Both the position numbers and the translations under genes were made by a program. Shown one piece after another: positions 34,234-43,258 of a stretch of DNA of 64,000 nt. The stretch is from Lacrimispora sphenoides JCM 1415. Lineage in GTDB: Bacteria; Bacillota; Clostridia; Lachnospirales; Lachnospiraceae. The notes beneath the pieces were generated by a model. The model saw only the letters and a list, made by a program, of their open reading frames with translations, was not told the origin of the DNA and did no database searches. Location of the stretch: assembly GCF_900105615.1 (NCBI RefSeq), contig NZ_LT630003.1:186001-250000 (forward strand), read 5' to 3'. The stretch's first letter is position 1; each line of letters opens with the position of its first letter.

Positions 34234-35178
34234 TCAAATCATCCGGTTATCCTCTTTTCTTTTCTTACTTGCATTTGTGATTTCATTGGAATATTTTTTT
34301 ACGGAATTAAAATATTCCAAAGGAGACATTCCGGTTGTTTTTTTAAACTGCTTGGAAAAATACTGCAGGGAGCTGTAGGAAAGGAAATATGCAATTTCCG
34401 TAAAGTTCATGTTGCCATCCCGCATGATCTCCTTAGAACGCTCGATTTTCATTAAATTGAAATAGTCGATAGCCCCGCAGTTTTTTTCTTTGTGAAACAG
34501 GGAGTGAAGGGTGGAACGGCTTATAGAGAATTCGTTGCAAATGGTTTTTATAGTAAGGTGTTCGCAGATGTGAAACTCCATAAACTGAATGATCTGTTCC
34601 AAATGGCTGGAATTGGAGGAAAGGACCATCTGCTCGGTCGGAAGGTTATGGATCGGTGTACCGCCTTCTTCAAAATGATTCCGCTTCACGTGGATCAGGA
34701 ATACTTGTAAGTATAATAGGATGAGCTGGGCGGCTCCGAATGGCGGGGAAGGGGCCAGCTCCACCTTTTCCACGGAAGGAATATGAAGGGGAGTGGAAAA
34801 GGCCTGTTTCGCTTCTGCAATAATCCTGGAAATGAGGAATCGCTCTTCCTGATTTAAGGAGCAGGATTTCTCTTCAAAAAACCTCATGCTTTCGCTGGAG
34901 CAGCGGAAGGACATGGCTACCAGATTGGGAGCCTTGTTTCCGGACGCTTTTAAGGCATGGAATTCATTTGGCTTGTGAAAAATTACGTCTCCGGCTTTTA
35001 GCTGATAGATGGATTGATTTGCCTGTACGGTAATTTCCCCCTTGTCCACGTAAAGAAACTCCCAAAAATCGTGGGATTCTCCCGAAAATACAAAATCCTT
35101 CATGTATTCAAAATAGTGGATGGTTATGATCTCATGGATTTCAAATTCGATGGTTAGTGCTGTGCTGCAATATGCCAT
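34234..35178 (-). CDS. AraC-family transcriptional regulator
   Basis: 314 residues. The N-terminal cupin includes SHDFWEFLYVDKGEITVQANQ and LKAGDVIFHKPNEFHALKA. The C-terminal AraC HTH pair ends SYSSLQYFSKQFKKTTGMSPLEYFNSVKK, followed by a Lys/Arg-rich tail. AAAGGAGGTATTTCAA lies before the ATG. It is upstream of the glycoside hydrolase in the same direction, 80 nt away, so likely its regulator and operon partner. Confidence 0.92.
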   Translation of the reverse strand: MAYCSTALTIEFEIHEIITIHYFEYMKDFVFSGESHDFWEFLYVDKGEITVQANQSIYQLKAGDVIFHKPNEFHALKASGNKAPNLVAMSFRCSSESMRFFEEKSCSLNQEERFLISRIIAEAKQAFSTPLHIPSVEKVELAPSPPFGAAQLILLYLQVFLIHVKRNHFEEGGTPIHNLPTEQMVLSSNSSHLEQIIQFMEFHICEHLTIKTICNEFSISRSTLHSLFHKEKNCGAIDYFNLMKIERSKEIMRDGNMNFTEIAYFLSYSSLQYFSKQFKKTTGMSPLEYFNSVKKYSNEITNASKKRKEDNRMI

Positions 35179-35624
35179 TTGAAATACCTCCTTTGAACTT
35201 TATGGTAGCATGAAATGAAGCCGCTGGCAAGAATGGTTAATTTGATAACAAGACAGGACAATCCTGCAATTCAAACCCATTGAATTAGAGTATAATGAAT
35301 AAAATATTAATTCGCCAATGGAGGCATTCATCGATTCGTATGGATGCCTCTTTTTATATTTTTTGTTAAAATCCGTTGAAATAACCTAATGATGGAATAT
35401 TTTACAGGATGATTTGTGCACAATAACTGCAAAACAAGGAATTTGGCAATGAGTCTGGATAATAGTATAAGCATATCATTCCGATTCATTATATAATTAT
35501 GATACATTATAAAAAGAACCAAGATAGAATGAGCGCAAGAGAGTGCAGATGAGTTTGCTCATCGGCGCGAAGGTTGAATGTCGATCATGAATCGCAGGTT
35601 CATGATACAGGAGGGGAAGATCAT
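35179..35624 (+). promoter_or_regulatory. 446-nt leader region of the dehydrogenase-ABC operon
   Basis: No gene is seen. It holds a TATAAT (35291-35296), a hairpin GAGGCAT/ATGCCTC followed by TTTTTATATTTTTT (35321-35363), GATGAG/CTCATC around a TTTG loop (35548-35563), and ATCATGA/TCATGAT (35584-35606) right before the ribosome binding site. Confidence 0.5.
35321..35356 (+). terminator. Leader terminator-like hairpin
   Basis: GAGGCAT (35321-35327) and ATGCCTC (35344-35350), then TTTTTA. It lies about 25 nt behind a TATAAT and 270 nt before the next gene, so it could stop a very short leader transcript. Confidence 0.55.
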
Positions 35625-36905
35625 ATGAAACGAATTACAGTTGCCATTGCGGGCCTTGGAAGCAGAGGCAAAGATAACTATGCACCGGTTGCAAAGCTGC
35701 TTCCTGAAAAGATGGAGATTACTGCCATAGCGGACATTGTTGAGGAAAAGGTAGAAGAGGTATCCAGGGAATACGGAGTGCCAAAGGAACGGTGTTATTC
35801 CAGTGCAGAGGAGATGCTGAAACAGGAAAAGCTTGCTGATGTGATGTTCATCGCCACACAGGACAGACAACATGTGGGCCATGCGATTCCGGCCCTTGAA
35901 AAGGGATATGATCTTTTGCTGGAAAAGCCGGTTTCACCGGATTTAGACGAATGCAGAGAGTTATTAAAGGTTGCCGGCGAAAGAGGCCGGAAGGTGGTAG
36001 TCTGCCATGTTCTGCGGTATACTCCTTTTTACACAAAGGTAAAAGAACTCATCGATTCCGGAGTGATCGGAGATGTGGTCACTGTTATGGGGATTGAAAA
36101 TGTAGGCTACTGGCATCAGGCCCACAGCTTTGTCAGGGGAAACTGGAGAAACTCAGAAGAGACCAGCCCCATGATCCTTCAAAAGTGCTGTCATGACATG
36201 GACCTTTTATTGTGGCTGACAGGAAAGACCTGCGAATCCGTGACCTCCTTTGGAGGCACCTATTTATTCAAGGAGGAAAAAGCGCCGGAGGGTGCGGCAA
36301 AACGCTGTCTGGATGGATGTGCTGCCAAGGCGGAATGTCCCTTTGATGCAGAAAAGATTTACATAACCAATGAAAAAACCGGCATTGCCCATGGTAAGTC
36401 TGACTGGCCATGCAACGTGCTTACCCTTCATCCTACGGAGGAATCGGTTATGGAAGCCATAAAGACCGGTCCTTACGGAAGATGTGTATACCATTGTGAT
36501 AACAATGTGGTGGATCATCAGGTAGTAAATTTAAATATGACTGACGGCTCTACCATCAGCTTTACCATGACAGGCTGTACAGAAGAAAATTCCCGTTTTA
36601 CCAGATTTATGGGAACAAAGGGAGAAATTGAAGCAAGTCTTCACTCCAATTTCATAACCGTAAGACCATTTGGTAAGGAACAGGAAGTCATAGACATTTC
36701 CAAATTGTCCGATGACTTTTCCGGCCATGCCGGAGGCGATAACCGGATGGTGGAGCAGTTACTTGATATGGTCAGGGAAGGAACCGAACCGAGTCGATCC
36801 ATGACCACACTGGATAAATCCCTGGAAAGCCACTATATTGCCCTGGCGGCGGAACAGTCCAGAATCTCGGGAGGAAAGCTGATTCACTTAGAGGATATTC
36901 GTTAA
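35625..36905 (+). CDS. Gfo/Idh/MocA-family dehydrogenase
   Basis: 426 residues. The Rossmann start VAIAGLGSRGKDNYAPVAK is followed by MFIATQDRQHVGHAIPALEKGYDLLLEKPVS with the Lys of EKP, and the catalytic His region CCHDMDLLLWLTG. An insertion with several Cys (CLDGCAAKAECPF) is characteristic of a subgroup. GAGGGGAAG before ATG 35625 fixes the start; the frame opens at 35574. It probably oxidises or epimerises a sugar or sugar derivative taken up by the ABC transporter encoded next. Confidence 0.9.
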   Translation: MKRITVAIAGLGSRGKDNYAPVAKLLPEKMEITAIADIVEEKVEEVSREYGVPKERCYSSAEEMLKQEKLADVMFIATQDRQHVGHAIPALEKGYDLLLEKPVSPDLDECRELLKVAGERGRKVVVCHVLRYTPFYTKVKELIDSGVIGDVVTVMGIENVGYWHQAHSFVRGNWRNSEETSPMILQKCCHDMDLLLWLTGKTCESVTSFGGTYLFKEEKAPEGAAKRCLDGCAAKAECPFDAEKIYITNEKTGIAHGKSDWPCNVLTLHPTEESVMEAIKTGPYGRCVYHCDNNVVDHQVVNLNMTDGSTISFTMTGCTEENSRFTRFMGTKGEIEASLHSNFITVRPFGKEQEVIDISKLSDDFSGHAGGDNRMVEQLLDMVREGTEPSRSMTTLDKSLESHYIALAAEQSRISGGKLIHLEDIR

Positions 36906-36907
36906 AG

Positions 36908-36925
36908 GGATATGCAGGCATATCC
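36908..36925. repeat. Short perfect hairpin GGATATGC/GCATATCC
   Basis: Eight-base arms with a 2-nt loop, three bases after the dehydrogenase stop. It resembles hairpins in the rhaB leader (41285-41362). Confidence 0.6.
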
Positions 36926-36969
36926 GCTTAATGTATAAAAAATATCAATAAAAAAGGAGAGAGCAGATT

Positions 36970-38265
36970 ATGAAGAAAACGAGAGGAACCAAAGTTCTGG
37001 CAATGGGAATGGCACTTGCCATGGCGGCAATGAGTCTTACGGGATGTGGCGGCGGAGACAAGGCTTCTGGAGGAGGCGCTACGACTTTAAGCTTGGGAAT
37101 ATGGGATGAAAAGCAGCGCCCTGTCATGGAGTCCATGATCCAGGCCTACCAGAAAACTCATGAAAATGTAAAGATTGATATCCAGCTTACCCCTTATAAG
37201 GGAGGCGAATACTGGACCAAGCTGGAGGCTGCGGCAACAGGCGGAACAGCACCGGATGTATTCTGGGTCAATGTACTTCACGCAGAGGATTACTATGACG
37301 GAGGAATTCTTCTGGATTTAAATGATTATTTGAAAAAATCAGACCTGGATCTAGACAAGAATTTTCCGGAAGCCCTTGTAAAGGCTTATAACTTTGAGGA
37401 TAAGCAGATCGCAGTACCAAAGGATTTTGATACCAATGCTCTTTGGTATAACAAGGATATCTTTGATAAGGCAGGAGTGGCATATCCAACCGATGACTGG
37501 ACCTTTGATGATCTTGCAAAGGCATGTAAGGAATTAAAGGCAGCAGGTCTTGACTCAGGAGCATATCCTTTTGCCTGCCCTATCGATTTCCAGACATGGT
37601 ATTATCCAACCGTATATGCGGGTGGCGGCTGGATTTTAAATGCTGACAAAACAGAAACCGGTTATACAGATCCTAAGACCCAGGAAGGAATCCAGTGCTG
37701 GATCGATCTGATCAATGAGGGATATTCCCCATCAGCAGCCGCATTGTCAGAAACCACTGCCGATGCCATGTTCGAAGGCGGACAGCTGGCAATGGTTTTA
37801 GCAGGCTCCTATATGACACCGGAGTATACTTCTAATGATGCCATCAACACCAAGATCAACCTGGTAGAATTCCCGGAATTTAACGGAAAAGAGCCAAATA
37901 TCATAAACGGACTTGGTTATGCCGTGTTTGCAGGAAGTAAAAATAAGGACGCAGCAGCAGATTTTGCATTATGGCTTGGAAGTGAAGAGGCCATGAAGAT
38001 CCAGGGAGAGAGCGGAGTCGTTATTTCCGCACGGAACGATGCCCAGAAGTATTTTGCCGATTCCAACAAGAATTTAAACCTGGCGGCTTACACCAATCAT
38101 TCCGGGGAAGCAAATCCCCTTCCTGTATGCAAATCTGTGGCAGAGCTCTATGATATAGAAGCAGAAGCTTTGAAGGCAGCTTATTCCGGCGATAAGACTT
38201 TAGCGGATGTATGCAGCCAGCTTAAAACAGACGCTGATGCGATTTTAGCAAAAAATAATAAGTAG
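36970..38265 (+). CDS. Sugar ABC transporter substrate-binding lipoprotein (CUT1)
   Basis: 431 residues. The signal peptide ends in the lipobox SLTGCGGGDK. Mature protein begins TTLSLGIWDEKQRPVMESMIQAY, with GGTAPDVFWVNVLHAEDYYDGGILLDL and the tail characteristic of family 1 binding proteins. AAAAAGGAGAGAGC precedes the ATG. It forms a transporter with the two permeases downstream. No ATPase gene is present, so a shared MsmX-type ATPase is expected. Confidence 0.93.
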   Translation: MKKTRGTKVLAMGMALAMAAMSLTGCGGGDKASGGGATTLSLGIWDEKQRPVMESMIQAYQKTHENVKIDIQLTPYKGGEYWTKLEAAATGGTAPDVFWVNVLHAEDYYDGGILLDLNDYLKKSDLDLDKNFPEALVKAYNFEDKQIAVPKDFDTNALWYNKDIFDKAGVAYPTDDWTFDDLAKACKELKAAGLDSGAYPFACPIDFQTWYYPTVYAGGGWILNADKTETGYTDPKTQEGIQCWIDLINEGYSPSAAALSETTADAMFEGGQLAMVLAGSYMTPEYTSNDAINTKINLVEFPEFNGKEPNIINGLGYAVFAGSKNKDAAADFALWLGSEEAMKIQGESGVVISARNDAQKYFADSNKNLNLAAYTNHSGEANPLPVCKSVAELYDIEAEALKAAYSGDKTLADVCSQLKTDADAILAKNNK

Positions 38266-38273
38266 GTGTTTAT

Positions 38274-39182
38274 ATGCAGGGTACGACAAAAAAGAAAATA
38301 ACTAAGCGGCAATGGAAAGAATGGGGAGAGGGGTACTTATTCATAACACCCCTGTTGCTTGGAATCTTCGTATTTTATATTTTTCCCTTTATTCAGAATT
38401 TCTGGTTCAGCTTTAATGAAGTGAATAAATTCAATGTAGCCACCTTTTATGGCCTTAACAATTATTTGGAAATGTTTAAGGATAAAGAACTGTGGAACTC
38501 TCTTGGCAATACACTTCTCTACGTCGGGATCACCGTGCCCCTGGGCCTTATGTTATCCTTGTTTGTAGCTGCCCTGCTCAATACGAAAATCAGGGGAACT
38601 TCTTTTTACCGGACCATCTATTTTCTGCCATCCGTGACCATGTCGGCCGCGGTGGCAATGGTCTGGAAATGGATTTATAATGAGCAGTACGGTCTTTTAA
38701 ATGCGGCGTTAAAGGCTGTGGGCTTTGCTCCTCACGGCTGGATCACCGACCCCAAAACAGCTTTGTTCATGATTATGATCGTTGGGATATGGGGAACTGT
38801 AGGTTATAACATGATCATTCTTTTAGCAGGCATGCAGGGGATATCAAGATCCTATTATGAGGCGGCATCTGTGGATGGGGCAAGCGGCATTCATCAGTTT
38901 TTTAAAATCACAATCCCCATGCTGTCACCGACCATATTTTTCGTCATGATCACCTCTATCATCAGTGGATTTCAGGTGTTTGATACCATTTATATGATGG
39001 TTGTAAAAACGAATACGGCCTATCGAAGCACCCAGACCCTGGTCATGATGTTCTACCGGAATGCCTTTGATTATGGCCATAAGGGCTATGCAGCAGCCAT
39101 ATCCATTTTGATCTTTTCTATCATCATGCTGGTTACAGTGATTCAGATGATAGGACAGAGAAAATGGGTCAATTACGACTAA
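38274..39182 (+). CDS. Sugar ABC transporter permease (MalF/UgpA type)
   Basis: 302 residues, six membrane helices. The N-terminus is basic, followed by FITPLLLGIFVFYIFPFIQNF. The EAA loop YYEAASVDGASGIHQFFKITIPML contacts the ATPase. It lies 8 nt after the binding-protein gene and 14 nt before its permease partner. Confidence 0.93.
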   Translation: MQGTTKKKITKRQWKEWGEGYLFITPLLLGIFVFYIFPFIQNFWFSFNEVNKFNVATFYGLNNYLEMFKDKELWNSLGNTLLYVGITVPLGLMLSLFVAALLNTKIRGTSFYRTIYFLPSVTMSAAVAMVWKWIYNEQYGLLNAALKAVGFAPHGWITDPKTALFMIMIVGIWGTVGYNMIILLAGMQGISRSYYEAASVDGASGIHQFFKITIPMLSPTIFFVMITSIISGFQVFDTIYMMVVKTNTAYRSTQTLVMMFYRNAFDYGHKGYAAAISILIFSIIMLVTVIQMIGQRKWVNYD

Positions 39183-39196
39183 GGAGGTGAAGCCGG

Positions 39197-40024
39197 ATGA
39201 TGAAATCGAGCAGACGTAAAAAACTATTGATCCACCTGATACTGATCGCAGGAATCGGTATTACCGTGCTTCCATTTCTTTGGATGCTATGTACCTCATT
39301 TAAAACAAAGGGAGAATCCATGATGATACCTCCCACGATTCTGCCGGAACGATTTGTCACAGAAGCCTATCATAATGTTCTGACCGCCCTTCCTTTTGGA
39401 AGAATTTATATGAACACGGTATTTTCTACGGTTATAACGGTTGCGGGACAGGTAGTGATCTGTACCCTGGCTGCATATTCCTTTGCCAGGATTAAGTTTC
39501 CGGGAAGAGATATCCTGTTTTTGCTGGTGCTTTCCGTCCTGATGGTACCGGGACAGATCTTTCTGGTACCTCAGTACCTTATCGTGCAGAAGCTGGGGCT
39601 TTTGGACACCATGTTTGCACTTTTTCTGCCAAACTTATTCAGTGCCTTTGGAACTTTTATGATGAGGCAGTTTTTCTTATCCCTTCCTGATGAACTGGAG
39701 GAAGCAGCCATACTGGACGGGTGCGGCAGGATCCAGATCCTGACCAGGATCATGGTCCCACTGGTAAAATCAGGAATTGTAGCCCTTGTGATTTTCACGG
39801 CAAAGTTTGCCTGGAATGACTTTATGTGGCCTTTGATCGTAAATACGACCACAACAAAGATGACCCTGGCTCCGGCACTTTCCACGCTTCAGGGACAGCA
39901 TACCAACGATTATCCTGCACAGATGGCTGGCGCTGTTCTGGCTGTCATCCCAATGGTTGTTTTGTTCTTTGTTTTCCAGAAACAGTTTATTGAAGGAGTG
40001 GCCCATACGGGAGTAAAAGGTTAA
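39197..40024 (+). CDS. Sugar ABC transporter permease (MalG/UgpE type)
   Basis: 275 residues, six membrane helices. EAA loop: LEEAAILDGCGRIQILTRIMVPL. Typical motifs are LPFLWMLCTSFKTKGE at the start and FAWNDFMWPLIV late in the protein. AAGGAGGTGAAG precedes two adjacent ATG codons (39197, 39200). It ends the operon and is followed by a terminator. Confidence 0.93.
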   Translation: MMKSSRRKKLLIHLILIAGIGITVLPFLWMLCTSFKTKGESMMIPPTILPERFVTEAYHNVLTALPFGRIYMNTVFSTVITVAGQVVICTLAAYSFARIKFPGRDILFLLVLSVLMVPGQIFLVPQYLIVQKLGLLDTMFALFLPNLFSAFGTFMMRQFFLSLPDELEEAAILDGCGRIQILTRIMVPLVKSGIVALVIFTAKFAWNDFMWPLIVNTTTTKMTLAPALSTLQGQHTNDYPAQMAGAVLAVIPMVVLFFVFQKQFIEGVAHTGVKG

Positions 40025-40076
40025 AGGACCGGCAGGGAATCGATTTAAGAAATGATAAGAGGATTGTTTGAAACAG

Positions 40077-40117
40077 GGAAAGGAAAGCGGATCATATCCG
40101 TTTTCCTTTCCTTTTAA
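40077..40117 (+). terminator. Terminator of the sugar ABC operon (copy A)
   Basis: GGAAAGGAAAGCGGAT (40077-40092) and ATCCGTTTTCCTTTCC (40096-40111), then TTTTAATTT. Almost the same sequence recurs at 40741, after the next gene. Confidence 0.88.
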
Positions 40118-40249
40118 TTTATGGGCTTTCGTCTATTGAACATTCTACAATTGAAAAACAGTATATAATTATGTTACAATACCGATGCATTCTTAGGTGT
40201 TCCCAGCATTATATTACGATAAATGTAAATATCTTTAAGGAGAGATGCA

Positions 40250-40669
40250 ATGAAATTACAAATCACAACAGATTATGCAATTCGAGTCATCATTTATTTA
40301 GCCCAGAATGAGGATAAAGTGACGACCGTAAAAGAAATGGCTGAGAGGCTGGGCATTACTGGTAATTATCTTATTAAAATTGTTACGCGTCTCAAACAAG
40401 AAGGTTACATAAAGTCTATACAGGGACCTGCCGGGGGATATTATCTGGTGAAAAAAACGGAAGATATTACACTGTATGATATCGTTCTGGTGATAGAGGG
40501 AGAAATTCGTATTAACCGCTGTCTGGAAGAGGACGGGTATTGCAGTAGAGATGCTTCGCAGTACTGCCCCGTACATAAAATTTTCGAGTCTGTCCAGAAT
40601 GATTTGATTGCCAGTTTAAAAAGAGCAAAGATCAGTGAGATATTGAAAGCCGGGGATGAGATGCTTTAG
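40250..40669 (+). CDS. Rrf2-family regulator with three-Cys cluster motif
   Basis: 139 residues. The N-terminal winged helix is classical Rrf2 (MKLQITTDYAIRVIIYLAQ; MAERLGITGNYLIKIVTRL; GPAGGYYLVKK). The Cys triad NRCLEEDGYCSRDASQYCPVH resembles the Fe-S cluster site of NsrR/IscR. It could sense NO, oxygen or cluster status. It stands alone behind AAGGAGAG and is flanked by two near-identical terminators. No isc or suf genes are nearby, so its targets are unknown. Confidence 0.9.
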   Translation: MKLQITTDYAIRVIIYLAQNEDKVTTVKEMAERLGITGNYLIKIVTRLKQEGYIKSIQGPAGGYYLVKKTEDITLYDIVLVIEGEIRINRCLEEDGYCSRDASQYCPVHKIFESVQNDLIASLKRAKISEILKAGDEML

Positions 40670-40740
40670 GCGACGGCCGAAAAGCTTTTTTGCCGTTTAA
40701 GTCCGGGCGCTGGCTGCGAACTTTTTTTACAGTCTTAAGG

Positions 40741-40780
40741 GAAGGAAAGCGGATCATATCTGTTTTCCTTTCCTTTTAAT
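40741..40780 (+). terminator. Terminator of the Rrf2 gene (copy B)
   Basis: GGAAGGAAAGCGGAT and ATCTGTTTTCCTTTCC-type arms, then TTTTAATTG. It differs from copy A at 40077 by very few bases across 40 nt. Confidence 0.82.
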
Positions 40781-40938
40781 TGATCCATAAAAAGACCTTT
40801 AAAACTCAAAAGCTTTCATAAAAGTTCTTCCTGGAAATTTTTCATTAATGGAGTTATAAAGTAATAAACAAATGAAACTATGCATATACTTGGTAATATA
40901 TGGGTGATAAAAATATTTCTGTAAAGGAGAGAACCAGT

Positions 40939-41172
40939 ATGCCAAGAGGAGTAAGAAAGACACCACTTGAAAAACTTCAGGAAGAATTAAAAGAGGTCCA
41001 GGAATCGATTCAGCAATACAAGAACAGTCTGGTAACTTTAGGCGAAAAAGAGAAAGATATTCAGGATAAAATAAAGCTGGAACAATTTAAGGAAGTATCA
41101 ACAATATTGGACGAGCATGAGATGTCGATCATGGATTTAAAGGAATTGCTTATTTCATCAAAGGCAGAATGA
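40939..41172 (+). CDS. Small coiled-coil protein, hypothetical
   Basis: 77 residues from ATG 40939, with AAAGGAGAG upstream; the frame opens at 40900. A basic start (MPRGVRKTPLEK) precedes a heptad-rich helix (LQEELKEVQESIQQYKNSLVTLGEKEKDIQDKIKLEQ) and an acidic end. Related short proteins recur in Lachnospiraceae without a known role. DNA or membrane binding cannot be told from sequence. Confidence 0.7.
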   Translation: MPRGVRKTPLEKLQEELKEVQESIQQYKNSLVTLGEKEKDIQDKIKLEQFKEVSTILDEHEMSIMDLKELLISSKAE

Positions 41173-41202
41173 AAAGCTTAGATGACCGAAGAACGGATAT
41201 GC

Positions 41203-41246
41203 AAATAAGGACGCAGTTTAAGGCAAACAGCGTCCTTATTTTTTTT
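41203..41246 (+). terminator. Terminator before the rha operon
   Basis: AAATAAGGACGC (41203-41214) and GCGTCCTTATT (41230-41240), followed by a run of T. Confidence 0.88.
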
Positions 41247-41284
41247 GCGGAAATCCGTTATGATTAAAGTAGAATAATCCTGCA

Positions 41285-41392
41285 GGCATACCTTTATGCC
41301 CGAAAAAACGGACAGGAAAGAAGGCATACCCTGCGGATATACCTTTACACCCGGTAAAACGGGGGGGCCCTGCCCGGAAAGCGTGGGCAGGG
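41285..41392 (+). repeat. rhaB leader with two 24-bp direct repeats and several hairpins
   Basis: Units at 41288-41311 and 41339-41362 agree at 20 of 24 positions and start 51 bp apart. Each carries a small hairpin (GGCATA/TATGCC; CCCG/CGGG). A third, GC-rich hairpin CCCTGCCC/GGGCAGGG lies at 41368-41392 just before the rhaB ribosome binding site. Confidence 0.75.
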
Positions 41393-41421
41393 AAGAAGAA
41401 AATAAAGGGAGAGTGGTTTAC

Positions 41422-42855
41422 ATGGAGAAGTATTATCTTGCCGTGGACATTGGCGCATCCAGCGGCCGCCATATTCTTGGGACCGTAAAGGAGGGAAAAC
41501 TGGTCCTTCAGGAGATTTACCGGTTTGACAATGGCATGAAACAAAAGGATGGGCATTTGTGCTGGGATGTGGAATCCTTATTTCATGAAATTAAAGAGGG
41601 CATGAAGCAATGCAGGAAGCTTGGGAAGATCCCGGCTGCCATGGGGATCGATACATGGGCTGTGGATTTTGTCCTTTTGGATGGAGAGAACCGGATCCTG
41701 GGAAATGCGGTTGGATACCGGGATGACAGAACAAAGGGAATGGATGAAAAATTATATGAGATCATTTCCTTAAAAGATTTATATGGAAGAACCGGCATAC
41801 AGAAGCAGATCTTTAATACCGTTTATCAGCTCTTGGCAGTCAGGGAAGAAAATCCGGAATATCTGGAGAAAGGGGAATCCTTCCTTATGATTCCGGACTA
41901 TTTCCACTATCTGCTGACAGGGGTGAAAAAGCAGGAGTATACCAATGCAACAACCACCCAGCTGGTGAGTGCGGAAACCGGAACCTGGGACTATGAACTG
42001 ATCCGGAAGCTGGGCCTGCCTGAAAGGCTGTTCGGGGAGCTTTCCATGCCGGGAACATCAGTGGGACCATTGGCAAAGGCCATTGAAGAGGAAGTGGGAT
42101 TTACCTGTCAGGTAGTCCTTCCGGCAACCCATGATACCGGCGCTGCCGTCATGGCAGTTCCACTGGATCCGGACGGAGAGGATTCCATGGACGGTCTCCT
42201 TTACATCAGCTCAGGAACCTGGTCTCTGATGGGAACGGAGCTTCCTAAGGCGAATTGCACCATGGAAAGCATGGAAGCAAATTTTACCAATGAGGGCGGC
42301 TATGATCACCGCTTCCGGTATTTGAAAAATATCATGGGACTTTGGATGATCCAATCTGTGAAAAAGGATCTGAAAGAAAAGGGAGAGGCTTACTCCTTTG
42401 CAGAGCTTTGCCGGATGGCCTCTGAGGAAGCGATCCCTTCCATTGTGGACTGCAATGATTCTGTATTTCTGTCTCCAGAGAGCATGATCATGGAGGTGCA
42501 GGATTTCTGTGGAAGGTCTGGGATGGCGGTGCCAAAGACTCCGGGACAGATCGCGGCAGTCATATACAACAGCCTTGCAGTCTGCTATGGAAATACGGTA
42601 AAGGAACTGGAATCCATCACCGGAAGGACCTATCCGGCTATCCATGTGGTAGGAGGAGGCTCCAATGCGGAGTATTTGAACCGGCTGACGGCAGACCGCA
42701 CAGGTCGGACCGTTTATGCCGGACCGGGAGAGGCCACTGCCATCGGAAATCTTTTGGCCCAGATGCTGGCTGCCGGAGAATTTGAGAGCTTAAAACAGGC
42801 AAGGGAGGCAGTATACCGGTCCTTTGCCGTAAAGGAGTATAAGCCAGGGAATTAG
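41422..42855 (+). CDS. rhaB: Rhamnulokinase
   Basis: 477 residues of the FGGY kinase family. YYLAVDIGASSGRHILG is the RhaB-specific phosphate-binding start; later come GIDTWAVDFVLLDG, the substrate region TTTQLVSAETGTWD and the adenine loop IHVVGGGSNAEYLNRLTAD. It phosphorylates L-rhamnulose at O1. AAAGGGAGAG before ATG 41422 fixes the start; the frame is open to 41296. First gene of rhaB-rhaM-rhaA-rhaD. Confidence 0.95.
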   Translation: MEKYYLAVDIGASSGRHILGTVKEGKLVLQEIYRFDNGMKQKDGHLCWDVESLFHEIKEGMKQCRKLGKIPAAMGIDTWAVDFVLLDGENRILGNAVGYRDDRTKGMDEKLYEIISLKDLYGRTGIQKQIFNTVYQLLAVREENPEYLEKGESFLMIPDYFHYLLTGVKKQEYTNATTTQLVSAETGTWDYELIRKLGLPERLFGELSMPGTSVGPLAKAIEEEVGFTCQVVLPATHDTGAAVMAVPLDPDGEDSMDGLLYISSGTWSLMGTELPKANCTMESMEANFTNEGGYDHRFRYLKNIMGLWMIQSVKKDLKEKGEAYSFAELCRMASEEAIPSIVDCNDSVFLSPESMIMEVQDFCGRSGMAVPKTPGQIAAVIYNSLAVCYGNTVKELESITGRTYPAIHVVGGGSNAEYLNRLTADRTGRTVYAGPGEATAIGNLLAQMLAAGEFESLKQAREAVYRSFAVKEYKPGN

Positions 42856-42878
42856 TTGGCGCAGAATGGAGGGAATTC

Positions 42879-43193
42879 ATGATAAGAAAATCTTTTATAA
42901 TGTACTTAAATGAAGGAATGGCCGAAGAATACGAGAAAAGACACAATTTGCTCTGGCCGGAAATGAAGGACATGATCAGCCGGCACGGGGGACATAATTA
43001 CTCTATTTTCTTAGATGAGGAAACCAATGTCCTCTACGGATACATTGAGATCGAGAATGAAGAGAAATGGGCAGAATCGGCGGATACGCCCATCAACCGG
43101 AAATGGTGGGATTATATGGCTGACATTATGAAGACCAACCCGGATAACAGCCCGGTTTCTATCGGCTTAAAGCCTGTATTTCATTTAGACTGA
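42879..43193 (+). CDS. rhaM: L-rhamnose mutarotase
   Basis: 104 residues, the normal RhaM size. EEYEKRHNLLWPEMKDMI carries the catalytic His, and the middle and end motifs YSIFLDEETNVLYGYIE and RKWWDYMADIM are diagnostic. It interconverts the anomers of L-rhamnose so that the isomerase is supplied. Second gene of the rha operon. Confidence 0.95.
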   Translation: MIRKSFIMYLNEGMAEEYEKRHNLLWPEMKDMISRHGGHNYSIFLDEETNVLYGYIEIENEEKWAESADTPINRKWWDYMADIMKTNPDNSPVSIGLKPVFHLD

Positions 43194-43258
43194 ACGTTAT
43201 CATAGGAAGCCCCGGCCTTAAAAGCCCGGGCAGAAATTAAGAAAAGGAGAAGAGAGCC

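Noticed and set aside
41296..41421. N-terminal extension of rhamnulokinase
   Set aside because: The frame is open, but the segment is composed of hairpins and repeats and the kinase motif begins right after ATG 41422, which has a ribosome binding site.
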